A DNA stretch of 8,416 bases from JBBRHH01 sp038222915 (GCA_038222915.1 JBBRHH010000255.1:1-8416); one strand, 5' to 3'. Numbered from the stretch's first letter, positions 1 through 6,172 are shown. Numbers and translations: made by a program. Notes: generated by a model not told the origin, from the letters alone.

Positions 1-88
1 CTACACCTGTTCGGATAATACTCATACACAAGAATCAGCGGCTTTCGCGGAGAGCCACAAATGTTTTGTCGCGCTCTGCGGCATGACA
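1..88. other. Host chromosomal flank left of the element
   Basis: This sequence lies outside the left att copy and is inferred to be the DNA that followed the tRNA-Arg 3' end before integration. I see no convincing gene in it. TTTGTC (65-70) and GACAAA (85-90) form a perfect 6-bp inverted repeat with a 14-base spacer directly next to the att core. It lacks a T-run, so it is a poor terminator candidate; it could be part of a recombinase binding site. An in-frame ATG at 83-85 lies just upstream of the core. Confidence 0.6.
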
Positions 89-304
89 AAGTACCCGCGG
101 CAGGGATCGAACCCTCCATCAAATCATCGGGAAAAACAGGGTATCGGCAAGGCAGGCGGCGCAGATTCCGGCGCACTTGGCGACGCATCCGCAACAATCA
201 ATCAATCGGCAGACGCGGAGCTACAGGCCGTGATTGAGGCATGGCCGGACCTGCCGGACGCGCTGAAGGCGGGCATTGTGGCGATGGTGAAGGCGGTGGG
301 ATAG
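83..304 (+). CDS. Detached C-terminal tail of the split integrase gene
   Basis: This open frame encodes M-T from host DNA, K-Y-P-R-Q-G-S-N from the att core, then 63 element-specific residues ending with a TAG stop at 302-304. The core is in exactly the phase in which the integrase (6420-7688) enters its own att copy. Joining the ends into a circle would therefore fuse integrase residues 1-419 to these 63 residues, giving a 482-aa protein. The last part, 'LQAVIEAWPDLPDALKAGIV' and following, is an amphipathic, conserved-looking segment; I recall similar tails on Planctomycetota integrases but cannot verify this here. A hairpin terminator sits on the stop codon, as expected for a real gene end. 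In the integrated state it has no good ribosome binding site, so the ATG at 83 is probably fortuitous and this is best read as a stranded gene fragment, not an independent gene. Confidence 0.72.
   Translation: MTKYPRQGSNPPSNHREKQGIGKAGGADSGALGDASATINQSADAELQAVIEAWPDLPDALKAGIVAMVKAVG
89..113 (+). repeat. attL: left copy of the 25-bp attachment core
   Basis: Identical over 25 bp to 7653-7677; the bases just outside differ on both sides (88 a versus 7652 g, 114 c versus 7678 t). Bases 92-113 correspond to the last 22 nt of tRNA-Arg (T loop, 3' T stem, 3' acceptor strand and discriminator) on the minus strand, so this end holds only a tRNA fragment. On the plus strand the core reads K-Y-P-R-Q-G-S-N in the same phase as at the integrase end. 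Confidence 0.95.
122..131 (+). repeat. Candidate integrase arm site, P' side
   Basis: AATCATCGGG is the exact reverse complement of CCCGATGATT at 7614-7623 on the other side of the att core. A second, shorter matching pair exists: GGTATCG at 140-146 and CGATACC at 7634-7640. In the circular form these would flank the core at short distance, as arm-type binding sites for integrase or excisionase do. The assignment is inference from position and repetition only. Confidence 0.35.
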
Positions 305-320
305 GCGAAACGCCTAATTT
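302..320 (+). terminator. Hairpin terminator at the integrase tail stop
   Basis: TAGGCG (302-307), loop AAA, CGCCTA (311-316) form a perfect 6-bp stem, followed by ATTTG. The TAG stop codon of the tail frame is the first part of the stem. The T-run is short, so termination may be weak. Its position suits the end of the full-length integrase transcript in the circular form, and it would separate that transcript from the cargo gene downstream. Confidence 0.5.
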
Positions 321-459
321 GTGCTCTCCTCCGCGCTCGGATAGGATCAATTGCTCGGGTCGGCCGGCTGATCTCCGGCCAAGCGGTATGGGTGGCGATC
401 GCGTTCTCACTCGCCGTCATCGCCCCCCAAACCGGCCCGCTGAAAGCGAGTGAGGAAAA

Positions 460-1620
460 ATGCTGTCTTCCACCACGTCCGGCGCGAGCCTGCGCCTATG
501 TTCCACATTTTTGCTGCTGTTCGTTTTTGGTTGGGAGGTAAATGCGTCACCTGCTGGATCCGCCTACACCGTGACCGATCTTGAGACGCTGGGCGGGACA
601 GGCAGCTACGCCTACGGCGTCAACAGCAGTGGGCAGACAGCCGGGTACTCGACGCTCTCCGGCGACTCGACGGTGCAAGCGTTTCGCTACGGCGCGGCGC
701 TGAACGGTCTTGGGACTCTTAGCGGGTTCACGTCGTCAACGGGCCGTGGCGTAAACGATTTCGGGCAGGTTGTAGGCTTCGCTCATGATCTTGGCGGCAC
801 GACTACCGAAGCTTTCCGCACGGCTCCAAACGCTTCAATCAATCCGGCGACTGACGGCCTGGGCACGCTGGGCGGTAATTCAAGTGCGGCCTATGGCATC
901 AACAGTAGCGGCGCGGTCGTCGGTGCCTCTCAAATCACACCATCCACTTCGCAACAACACGCCTTTATTTACAGCGGAACAACCATGACCGACCTGCACA
1001 CGTTGGGGGGTACCAACAGCGTGGCATATGGAATCAATGACAGCGGCCAAATCGTCGGCTGGTCCCACATCACGGGTGATAGCGTCACTCACTCGTTCAT
1101 TTGGCAAGGCGGGACAATGACCGACCTGGCTTTGCCGGGCGAAGTGGAGAGCGAAGCCTATGCCATCAACAGTGCGGGTCACATCGTTGGAGCGATCCGC
1201 ACCAGCGCCGCGAATGTCTGGCAGGGCTATCTACGCAACGGCTCGACCACGGTGGATATGGGCGTGCTATCGGGTGGTGTATCGACCTTCGCCTACGCAA
1301 TCAACGATGCCGATATTGCCGTTGGGTACATGAACACCACCGGCGGCCCGGATTCGGCTGTCCGTTTCTCTAACTCGACGCTCGTGAATCTGAATGATCT
1401 GATCGACCCATCAACGGGCTGGATACTCAACCGCGCGTACGGAATTAATGGCAGCGGCCAGATCGTCGGCGACGGCACAATCGGCGACGAGCCTCACGCA
1501 TTTTTGTTGACGCCCGTGCCTGAGCCTTCCTTTGTGAGCCTGCCGGGATGTGCGGTGCTGCTTGTGCGCAGAACACGACGATGCTGCCCCGCCCGGATCG
1601 GCCCGACCGATGGACGGTGA
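460..1620 (+). CDS. Secreted HAF-repeat protein with PEP-CTERM tail (cargo)
   Basis: The 386-aa protein has an N-terminal signal-like segment (hydrophobic about 11-25, 'LCSTFLLLFVFGW'). Seven repeats of about 45 residues follow, with core AYGIN-x-x-GQIVG at roughly 51, 95, 144, 189, 233, 279 and 327, many preceded by L-G-T-L-G-G. This is the HAF extracellular repeat pattern, probably a beta-propeller-like fold. The end carries VPEP (353-356), a short hydrophobic stretch and the basic cluster RRTRR, the PEP-CTERM signal for exosortase processing. Twelve extra residues (CCPARIGPTDGR) follow the basic cluster, longer than usual. The hydrophobic stretch is short, so sorting efficiency is uncertain. 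The start is supported by GAGTGAGGA just upstream (447-455). Bases 305-459 hold no gene and no promoter I recognise. Function is unknown; an exported surface or matrix protein is the likely class. It has no obvious role in mobility and looks like cargo. Confidence 0.88.
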   Translation: MLSSTTSGASLRLCSTFLLLFVFGWEVNASPAGSAYTVTDLETLGGTGSYAYGVNSSGQTAGYSTLSGDSTVQAFRYGAALNGLGTLSGFTSSTGRGVNDFGQVVGFAHDLGGTTTEAFRTAPNASINPATDGLGTLGGNSSAAYGINSSGAVVGASQITPSTSQQHAFIYSGTTMTDLHTLGGTNSVAYGINDSGQIVGWSHITGDSVTHSFIWQGGTMTDLALPGEVESEAYAINSAGHIVGAIRTSAANVWQGYLRNGSTTVDMGVLSGGVSTFAYAINDADIAVGYMNTTGGPDSAVRFSNSTLVNLNDLIDPSTGWILNRAYGINGSGQIVGDGTIGDEPHAFLLTPVPEPSFVSLPGCAVLLVRRTRRCCPARIGPTDGR

Positions 1621-1626
1621 ATCATG
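1612..1626 (+). promoter_or_regulatory. Stop/RBS/start junction, repeated at 6408-6422
   Basis: GGACGGTGAATCATG contains the purine-rich ribosome binding site, the TGA stop of the HAF gene and the ATG of the next gene, 3 nt apart. The identical 15 bases occur at 6408-6422, where they hold the stop of the XRE gene and the start of the integrase. The arrangement suggests translational coupling at both places. Confidence 0.55.
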
Positions 1627-2589
1627 CTCGACGAGCCCGTAAACTTCACGGATGACCAACAACGGCTGTTCAGACGCATCTCCGCGTACATTCGATCCCG
1701 CGTAAGCGACTTCACTGAAGCCGGCAAATGGATGGACGCCGGAGCGGGGCTGCCGGATGCCAGGGGCCGACTTGCGAGAGTCCGGGAGCTCTGGTTGATT
1801 GAGGCCCGCGCCCGCCGCCCGCGAGGCCCGAAGCGCGACGATGAACCGGGGCGACAAGCTGGGCGTGGCTATCTGTACCTCATTCCACACACGGGCGCGA
1901 CGCCGAGTGTCAGGCGTTCGAGCGTGGCGCGTCAAATCCGGGATGAACGGTCAAGGGCGGCCAGCGATCCGACCAAGTATGACATTATGCAGGCCGCTGT
2001 TCACGCCCTGCTGAAAGAACCTCCCAACTACAGCCGCCTGCGCCCCGATATCGCCCAGGCGAACGCCCGGCGGGTGCTGCTGGTGACGTGGATTCTCACT
2101 GACACAGACCATCTGAGGACAGATCCTGCAATTACCGCTTTGCAGGACTGGGAATGGGGTGAGCACCACTGGTCGTGGTTGGACGCTGCGTTTACGAACG
2201 ACCTCGGATTTGATCTTGCCGCCGTGGGCGAGTTGAACCGCGCCTACGCCAGTACATCGTTGTTGGACGACCACCTTGCCGGGTGGGTGAAGCTGGCGGG
2301 CGATGCAGCGCGCATGATGATGGAGACTGGCGCGACCAAGGCGGAAGGCCTGCATGGGGCCGCCGACTCGCGAAAGCCTTATCCCGTTGCCGTGGCGGTA
2401 GCGATGAAATCGAAAGATCAAAGCCTATCCATTCGAGAAATCGCCAAAGCCGTTGGCATGCACTATTCGACCTTGGCAAAAGATCCGCTATGGAAGGCGG
2501 CCAGCAATCGCCTCAAGCAAGTCGGCAAGGGCAAGATGAGACGGGGGAGCAAGTCAAAAGACGGGAGCGTTGAAGCCGTGGACGAGTAG
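1624..2589 (+). CDS. Unknown 321-aa protein with C-terminal helix-turn-helix
   Basis: I do not recognise the family. The N-terminal third is rich in Arg and predicted helical (about 45-80, ending in a basic stretch around 'ARARRPRGPKR'). The middle (about 115-235) is helical and carries a Trp-rich segment ('WEWGEHHWSW', 176-185). Residues 267-297 ('SIREIAKAVGMHYSTL' and following) look like a helix-turn-helix of the kind found in recombinase- and transposon-associated proteins. The C terminus is Lys/Arg/Ser-rich. DNA binding is therefore plausible and the rest is open. It starts 3 nt after the stop of the HAF gene with an embedded ribosome binding site, so the two are probably co-translated. 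A good hairpin terminator follows 45 nt after the stop. It may regulate the TGGAAACA repeats that flank that terminator, but this is speculation. Confidence 0.75.
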   Translation: MLDEPVNFTDDQQRLFRRISAYIRSRVSDFTEAGKWMDAGAGLPDARGRLARVRELWLIEARARRPRGPKRDDEPGRQAGRGYLYLIPHTGATPSVRRSSVARQIRDERSRAASDPTKYDIMQAAVHALLKEPPNYSRLRPDIAQANARRVLLVTWILTDTDHLRTDPAITALQDWEWGEHHWSWLDAAFTNDLGFDLAAVGELNRAYASTSLLDDHLAGWVKLAGDAARMMMETGATKAEGLHGAADSRKPYPVAVAVAMKSKDQSLSIREIAKAVGMHYSTLAKDPLWKAASNRLKQVGKGKMRRGSKSKDGSVEAVDE

Positions 2590-2602
2590 CGGCGGGTGTT
2601 TC

Positions 2603-2686
2603 TGGAAACAGTGGCGGAAATAGCGACGGGTTTTAGGCCTGTATTTACAGGCCTTTTGTATGCGCCAGTGGAAACAGTTGGAAACA
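2603..2686 (+). repeat. TGGAAACA repeats (iteron- or operator-like) around a terminator
   Basis: Three exact TGGAAACA octamers lie at 2603-2610, 2669-2676 and 2679-2686, plus a degenerate CGGAAATA at 2615-2622. The first two extend to a shared 10-mer, TGGAAACAGT. They form two tandem pairs (spacing 12 and 10 bp) on either side of the hairpin at 2635-2654. This is the only non-coding interval directly ahead of the replication genes, so these are candidate operators or initiator-binding iterons. Confidence 0.45.
2635..2657 (+). terminator. Rho-independent terminator after the HTH protein gene
   Basis: AGGCCTGT (2635-2642), loop ATTT, ACAGGCCT (2647-2654) is a perfect 8-bp stem followed by a T-run (2654-2657, then GT). 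It closes the HAF/HTH-protein unit and separates it from the replication unit starting at 2702. Confidence 0.75.
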
Positions 2687-2701
2687 TCCGGGGGGTTTTA
2701 C

Positions 2702-2890
2702 ATGAGCGAGCGAAAAAAACTAGAGCAAGCCCGGCGTGAGGCTGAGCAAAGCGCTACGGCATGGTTTGCTGTACTGGATCGTGCCCGCGAGGCGGGCGAT
2801 TTTGAGAGGGCGGCGGCCGCACAACGTCGGCTTAAACAGATGGGAGTTATTGTGCGATTCGACCGGAAGGCGGTGCAGGATGCCCGCTGA
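2702..2890 (+). CDS. Small charged helical protein ahead of the excisionase
   Basis: The 62-aa protein starts MSERKKLEQARREAEQSATA and is almost entirely helical and charged, with a possible helical hairpin (about 2-28 and 31-47) and a short C-terminal strand-like segment ('GVIVRF'). The start at 2702 is chosen because a strong G-run (2689-2695) lies at ribosome-binding distance; an in-frame ATG at 2660 lies within the repeat region and has no comparable site. The family is not recognised. Its last 11 bp overlap the start of the excisionase gene, indicating coupled expression. A role in replication or excision control is suggested only by position. Confidence 0.65.
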   Translation: MSERKKLEQARREAEQSATAWFAVLDRAREAGDFERAAAAQRRLKQMGVIVRFDRKAVQDAR

Positions 2891-3107
2891 CCTACTCCCG
2901 TACTCACCGACCAAGCCCGCACCTATCCCCCCTCTGCTGCTGACGCCCCGCGAAGCCGCCAAGGCCCTGGCAATCTGCGAAAAGACACTCTGGACCCTCA
3001 CCCATCGCGGCGACCTGCGGTGCCTCCGAATCGGCCGCGCCGTCCGTTATCGCATTGAGGACCTGCGAACATGGATCGACGCCCAGGCCCAGGGGGTGAT
3101 GCTATGA
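2880..3107 (+). CDS. xis: Excisionase-type HTH DNA-binding protein
   Basis: The 75-aa protein has a Pro-rich leader (about 7-18) followed by the HTH_17/MerR-like excisionase fold: 'LLTPREAAKALAICEKTLW' (20-38) as helix-turn-helix, 'RGDLRCLRIGRAVRYR' (43-58) as the wing, and 'IEDLRTWID' (59-67) as the last helix. Such proteins bind arm sites and steer tyrosine integrases towards excision, or act as regulators (AlpA-like). The start at 2880 is chosen because the domain begins there and AAGGCGGTG lies just upstream; the longer in-frame extension back to 2736 lies over the preceding gene. It overlaps the primase-helicase start by 4 nt (ATGA), so excision and replication functions are probably translated together. 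Whether it is excisionase or regulator cannot be decided from sequence. Confidence 0.85.
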   Translation: MPADLLPYSPTKPAPIPPLLLTPREAAKALAICEKTLWTLTHRGDLRCLRIGRAVRYRIEDLRTWIDAQAQGVML

Positions 3108-5467
3108 GCGATAACTCCATCCACGCAAACGTCGATATTGCCTCACCCACCACGGAGATCATTCGGTATGCGGCGGCCGTGTTCGAACAGGATGACGTTG
3201 TTGAAGTGCGGCGGATCGGCAAAGACTCCCCAGCTTTTAGCACCTGGCATTACGCATGCGAGCTTCAAGAGCATGTCGCAAAGATGGAGGCGGATAACGC
3301 CACGCGCAACATTTACGTCGGAGCAAACCCGCGCCACGATTTTAGGCGGCGCGGCGATGACAACGTACCGCTGGCGCGGTGTCTGTTTGTGGATTTTGAC
3401 CACATCACGATCGAGGACGCGATGATGCGCATCGACTCGGTTGGACTGCCCGCGCCGACGCTGGTGGTCAGCAGCGGTCACGGAGCGCACGCCTACTGGC
3501 GCTTGAACCGGCCCATGACCGACCTCGAACAATGGACGGCCATCCAGAAGCGACTCATAGCAGCCGTCGGATCTGATAAGTCGATCCACAACCCCGAGCG
3601 CATCATGCGGCTGCCCGGATTCCAAAACTTGAAACCGCCGGCCGCGCTCGCGTTCATCGTCACGGGTGATGCCACCAACACGTATGGCCTCGACACGCTA
3701 TGCAGCATTATCCCCGAAGCGCCCAAATCACAACGAACAACGCCAGCACCAGCGAACCGGATGCGCAATGAGGACGACGCAACGCACTGGCTCAATAAGG
3801 CACTGTCGCGTGTCCTGCCCGGCAACGAAAACGGATCAGGGCGGAACTCCGTCGGTCACTGGCTGGCGATGCAATTGCGTGATGCGGGCATGTCGATCAC
3901 CGAGGCTGAAGGCGTGATGCGCCGCTACCAATCGACCGTGCCCCAGGACGGCGACAGCTACACCGTCACCGAGGCGATGAACAGCTTGCGCAGCGCGTTC
4001 GAATCGCCCCGGCGCGAACCGGCAAGGGCAAACGGTACACGGCAGTATCGGCCTGCGCCCAGGGCGACGAATGCAACTGCGGACGACGCCGGCAGCGAAA
4101 ACCTTGCGGACTTCGAACTAACCGATCTTGGGAATGGGGAGCGGCTGATTTTCAGCAAGGGGCATCTACTTCGCTACTGTCCGACCTTCTCCCGTTGGTA
4201 CATCTGGACGGGGAAGCGCTGGCAACTGGATGATACCGGCGCAGTTGATCGCCTCGCCAAGCAGGTTGTCCGCGCCACCAAAGACGCTGCAAACGATATG
4301 GGGGACAAAAAGAGGGCGGAGCAAGTCTGGAAGCACGCGAACCAGTCTGAATCGAATCGGAGCATCAAGAACATGCTCGAACGCGCCTCAAAGGAAGATG
4401 GTGTTTGTATCACTTCCGAAGAACTCGACGCCGATGCATGGCTGTTCAACGTCGAGAACGCAACTATTGATCTGCGCACCGGCAAGCCACAACACCACCA
4501 CCGCGAAGATTACATCACGCGCATCTCGCCAGTCTCATTCGATCCTGCGGCGCAATGTCCGTTGACGCTGGCAACCCTCGACCGTCTGTTCCAAGGAAAC
4601 ACGCGCGTCATCTCTTTTATCCAGCGGTCAATTGGTTATTCGCTCACGGGCATCACTTCCGAGCGCGTGTTGTTCATCTGGCACGGCAGCGGGGCAAACG
4701 GCAAATCAACGATGCTCAGCATCTTTCGCGAGTTGCTTGGCGAATTTGCGGTTCAGATCCCTGCTGATTCCCTGATGGTGCGCCGCAGCGGTTCGATCCC
4801 AAATGACATCGCGATGCTAAAAGGCTCGAGACTGGTATCAGCTACCGAAAGCGAGGACGGGCAGAAGCTGGCCGAAAGTCTGGTGAAGCAATTGACGGGC
4901 GGCGAAGACGAGATCAGCGCCCGATTCATGCGGCAAGAATGGTTCAGCTTCAAACCGACGTTCAAGATCTATCTTGCCAGCAATCACAAACCCAACATCA
5001 AGGGCCGCGACCCGGCCATCTGGGGGCGCATCCGACTTGTTCCCTTCAATGTCGTCATCCCCGAGGCCGAGCGGGACAAAGAGTTGGCGAACAAGCTGCG
5101 CGCCGAATTGCCCGGGATTTTGAATTGGGCGATTCAGGGCTGTCTCAATTGGCAGCGGGAAGGGCTTGGGACGCCGGCAGAGGTGCAGCAGGCCACCGCA
5201 GCCTATCAGAGCGATCAGGATGTAGTAGGGGCGTTCCTAGCTGACCGATGCACCACCGTCCCGAATGGCAAGCCACCGATTGCCGATGCGACCCCGCTGT
5301 ATCAGGCTTACGTCGCGTGGGCAAAGAGCACGGGAGAGGACGCAGTAACTCAAAAACAATTTGGCGGCCAGCTTGCCGAAAAGGGCTTCGAATCTGGTCG
5401 AGATTCCTACTCCGGCCGGGCCCAATGGAAGGGCGTTGGCCTACTCAGTTCCGAACCATCTGAATGA
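3104..5467 (+). CDS. Primase-helicase (RepB/AEP-like primase plus P4/D5-type SF3 helicase)
   Basis: The 787-aa protein should replicate the excised element. The N-terminal primase domain has the metal-binding DxD (D97, D99 in 'LFVDFDH'), the SGHGAHAYW motif (124-132) and R-L-P-G (169-172), as in archaeo-eukaryotic-type primases of the RepB group. A linker with a D5_N-like region follows (about 345-520). The helicase core has Walker A G-S-G-A-N-G-K-S-T (528-536), a Walker B-like segment ending T-E-S-E (581-584), motif C 'LASNHKP' (624-630) and an arginine finger region 'WGRIRLVPF' (640-648), all typical of superfamily 3. The C terminus (about 705-780, 'QFGGQLAEKGF') resembles the D5/P4 winged-helix end. 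The start at 3104 (MSDNS) is preferred over 3071 because AGGGGGTG precedes it and it overlaps the excisionase stop as ATGA. All key residues are present, so it is likely active. Confidence 0.92.
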   Translation: MSDNSIHANVDIASPTTEIIRYAAAVFEQDDVVEVRRIGKDSPAFSTWHYACELQEHVAKMEADNATRNIYVGANPRHDFRRRGDDNVPLARCLFVDFDHITIEDAMMRIDSVGLPAPTLVVSSGHGAHAYWRLNRPMTDLEQWTAIQKRLIAAVGSDKSIHNPERIMRLPGFQNLKPPAALAFIVTGDATNTYGLDTLCSIIPEAPKSQRTTPAPANRMRNEDDATHWLNKALSRVLPGNENGSGRNSVGHWLAMQLRDAGMSITEAEGVMRRYQSTVPQDGDSYTVTEAMNSLRSAFESPRREPARANGTRQYRPAPRATNATADDAGSENLADFELTDLGNGERLIFSKGHLLRYCPTFSRWYIWTGKRWQLDDTGAVDRLAKQVVRATKDAANDMGDKKRAEQVWKHANQSESNRSIKNMLERASKEDGVCITSEELDADAWLFNVENATIDLRTGKPQHHHREDYITRISPVSFDPAAQCPLTLATLDRLFQGNTRVISFIQRSIGYSLTGITSERVLFIWHGSGANGKSTMLSIFRELLGEFAVQIPADSLMVRRSGSIPNDIAMLKGSRLVSATESEDGQKLAESLVKQLTGGEDEISARFMRQEWFSFKPTFKIYLASNHKPNIKGRDPAIWGRIRLVPFNVVIPEAERDKELANKLRAELPGILNWAIQGCLNWQREGLGTPAEVQQATAAYQSDQDVVGAFLADRCTTVPNGKPPIADATPLYQAYVAWAKSTGEDAVTQKQFGGQLAEKGFESGRDSYSGRAQWKGVGLLSSEPSE

Positions 5468-5556
5468 TCCGAACCGCTTTTAGCATGAACTCCCAATACA
5501 CATATTTCCCCGAGATCAATGCCAAACTCCCTTCGAATGGTTCGGAAGGTTCGGAA
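5449..5556 (+). repeat. Opposed pairs of GGTTCGGA repeats
   Basis: TCCGAACC occurs at 5450-5457 and 5468-5475; its reverse complement GGTTCGGA occurs at 5539-5546 and 5548-5555, the latter two as a perfect tandem 9-mer (GGTTCGGAA twice). The outer pair extends to a perfect 10-bp inverted repeat (5449-5458 with 5538-5547). They span the primase-helicase stop and the following ATG, so an RNA hairpin or a protein-binding site is possible. Confidence 0.5.
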
Positions 5557-5796
5557 TCGGGATTTTTGATACCGCTAATGGCGGTGGAGGCGCATGCCGT
5601 CCCCAATGAATTCGATTCTGGCGCGCTGAGCGTGCCCGCGAAATCGAGCAGGTTATGGAGTAAATTAATATGGGCAGACCTCAAAAATGGATTGCGGCCG
5701 AGAATGCGGCGTGGGGGATGTCTTCGCTGCGGCGATACTGGCAGCAATGCAACCGGCACGACCGGCAAGTTGCGGCCCAAGAGCGGGCGGACCTAA
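5464..5796 (+). CDS. Doubtful small ORF after the primase-helicase
   Basis: The 110-aa frame begins with the ATG that overlaps the primase-helicase stop (ATGA at 5464-5467), an arrangement that fits translational coupling. I see no ribosome binding site. The residues are not recognised; the segment 'GSEGSES' (about 26-32) is encoded by the tandem GGTTCGGAA repeat. The last 127 bp overlap, out of frame, the better supported gene starting at 5670, so the C-terminal part is probably not meaningful. Either a short coupled protein or a chance frame in a 200-bp spacer. That spacer also holds a weak hairpin, ACCGC/GCGGT at 5571-5585, without a T-run. Confidence 0.3.
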   Translation: MIRTAFSMNSQYTYFPEINAKLPSNGSEGSESGFLIPLMAVEAHAVPNEFDSGALSVPAKSSRLWSKLIWADLKNGLRPRMRRGGCLRCGDTGSNATGTTGKLRPKSGRT

Positions 5797-6149
5797 AGGC
5801 GCGCGACAAGCGCCGGCGTAAGTGCCGTTGCGAAGCCTACCCGTGGCCCCATCGACCGGGCGGCGGGTTCTGTCGCTGTCCAGATCCGCCGTTGGAGCGA
5901 TGGCAGCCCAAAGTTGAATGGAAGTACCGGCCGTACCGGAAGCGCTACGCGGGCATCCTGCGGCAGATTGCCCGCGCCAACAATTTGCATCCGATTCGGG
6001 ACCGTGCTGCGATTCAAGCGTTGATGCCCCAGGTGCTGGCCTTGGCAAAAGAGTTGCATCAACAACACCCCAAGTACAAGTATCGCAATATGGTGATCAC
6101 CGCCACCGGAGTGAGGGGCTACTGGACGACGGCCGGCCCGACGATGTAG
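5670..6149 (+). CDS. Unknown 159-aa basic protein with two CxC pairs
   Basis: The protein has a basic, helical N terminus (about 15-51), then C52-x-C54 and C68-x-C70 around 'EAYPWPHRPGGGF', a likely small zinc-binding site, possibly helped by H61. The rest is helical and basic ('KYRPYRKRYAGILRQIARAN', then 'LMPQVLALAKELHQQH'). The start at 5670 is supported by GGAG at 5656-5659. The family is not named to my knowledge. It sits between the replication gene and the regulator/integrase pair, so a DNA- or RNA-binding accessory role is plausible but unproven. It ends 57 nt before the next gene. Confidence 0.72.
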   Translation: MGRPQKWIAAENAAWGMSSLRRYWQQCNRHDRQVAAQERADLKARDKRRRKCRCEAYPWPHRPGGGFCRCPDPPLERWQPKVEWKYRPYRKRYAGILRQIARANNLHPIRDRAAIQALMPQVLALAKELHQQHPKYKYRNMVITATGVRGYWTTAGPTM

Positions 6150-6172
6150 AGCCATCAGAAAAGCAGAAATAA

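Noticed and set aside
65..90. Inverted repeat TTTGTC/GACAAA as tRNA terminator
   Set aside because: It has the right position on the minus strand but a short stem, a long loop and no T-run after it.
83..304. Independent 73-aa gene starting at ATG 83
   Set aside because: The ATG lies in host flank DNA with no good ribosome binding site, and the following residues are the att core. It is better explained as the integrase tail cut off by integration.
460..1620. CRISPR or DNA tandem repeat within the cargo gene
   Set aside because: The repetition is at protein level (HAF motifs about 45 residues apart) with divergent DNA; there are no regular repeat-spacer units.
1411..1935. Minus-strand frame of 174 codons across the HAF gene end
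   Set aside because: It overlaps two supported plus-strand genes, has no recognisable domain, and does not fit the uniform plus-strand organisation.
2660..2701. Upstream start (ATG 2660) for the 62-aa protein
   Set aside because: It starts 6 bp after the terminator hairpin, within the TGGAAACA repeat region, and lacks a ribosome binding site, whereas ATG 2702 has a strong G-run upstream.
2736..2879. N-terminal extension of the excisionase
   Set aside because: The extension lies over the preceding gene in another frame and shows no domain; ATG 2880 has a suitable ribosome binding site and directly precedes the HTH domain.
5571..5585. ACCGC/GCGGT hairpin as terminator of the replication unit
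   Set aside because: A five-bp stem without a following T-run on either strand; insufficient for a call.
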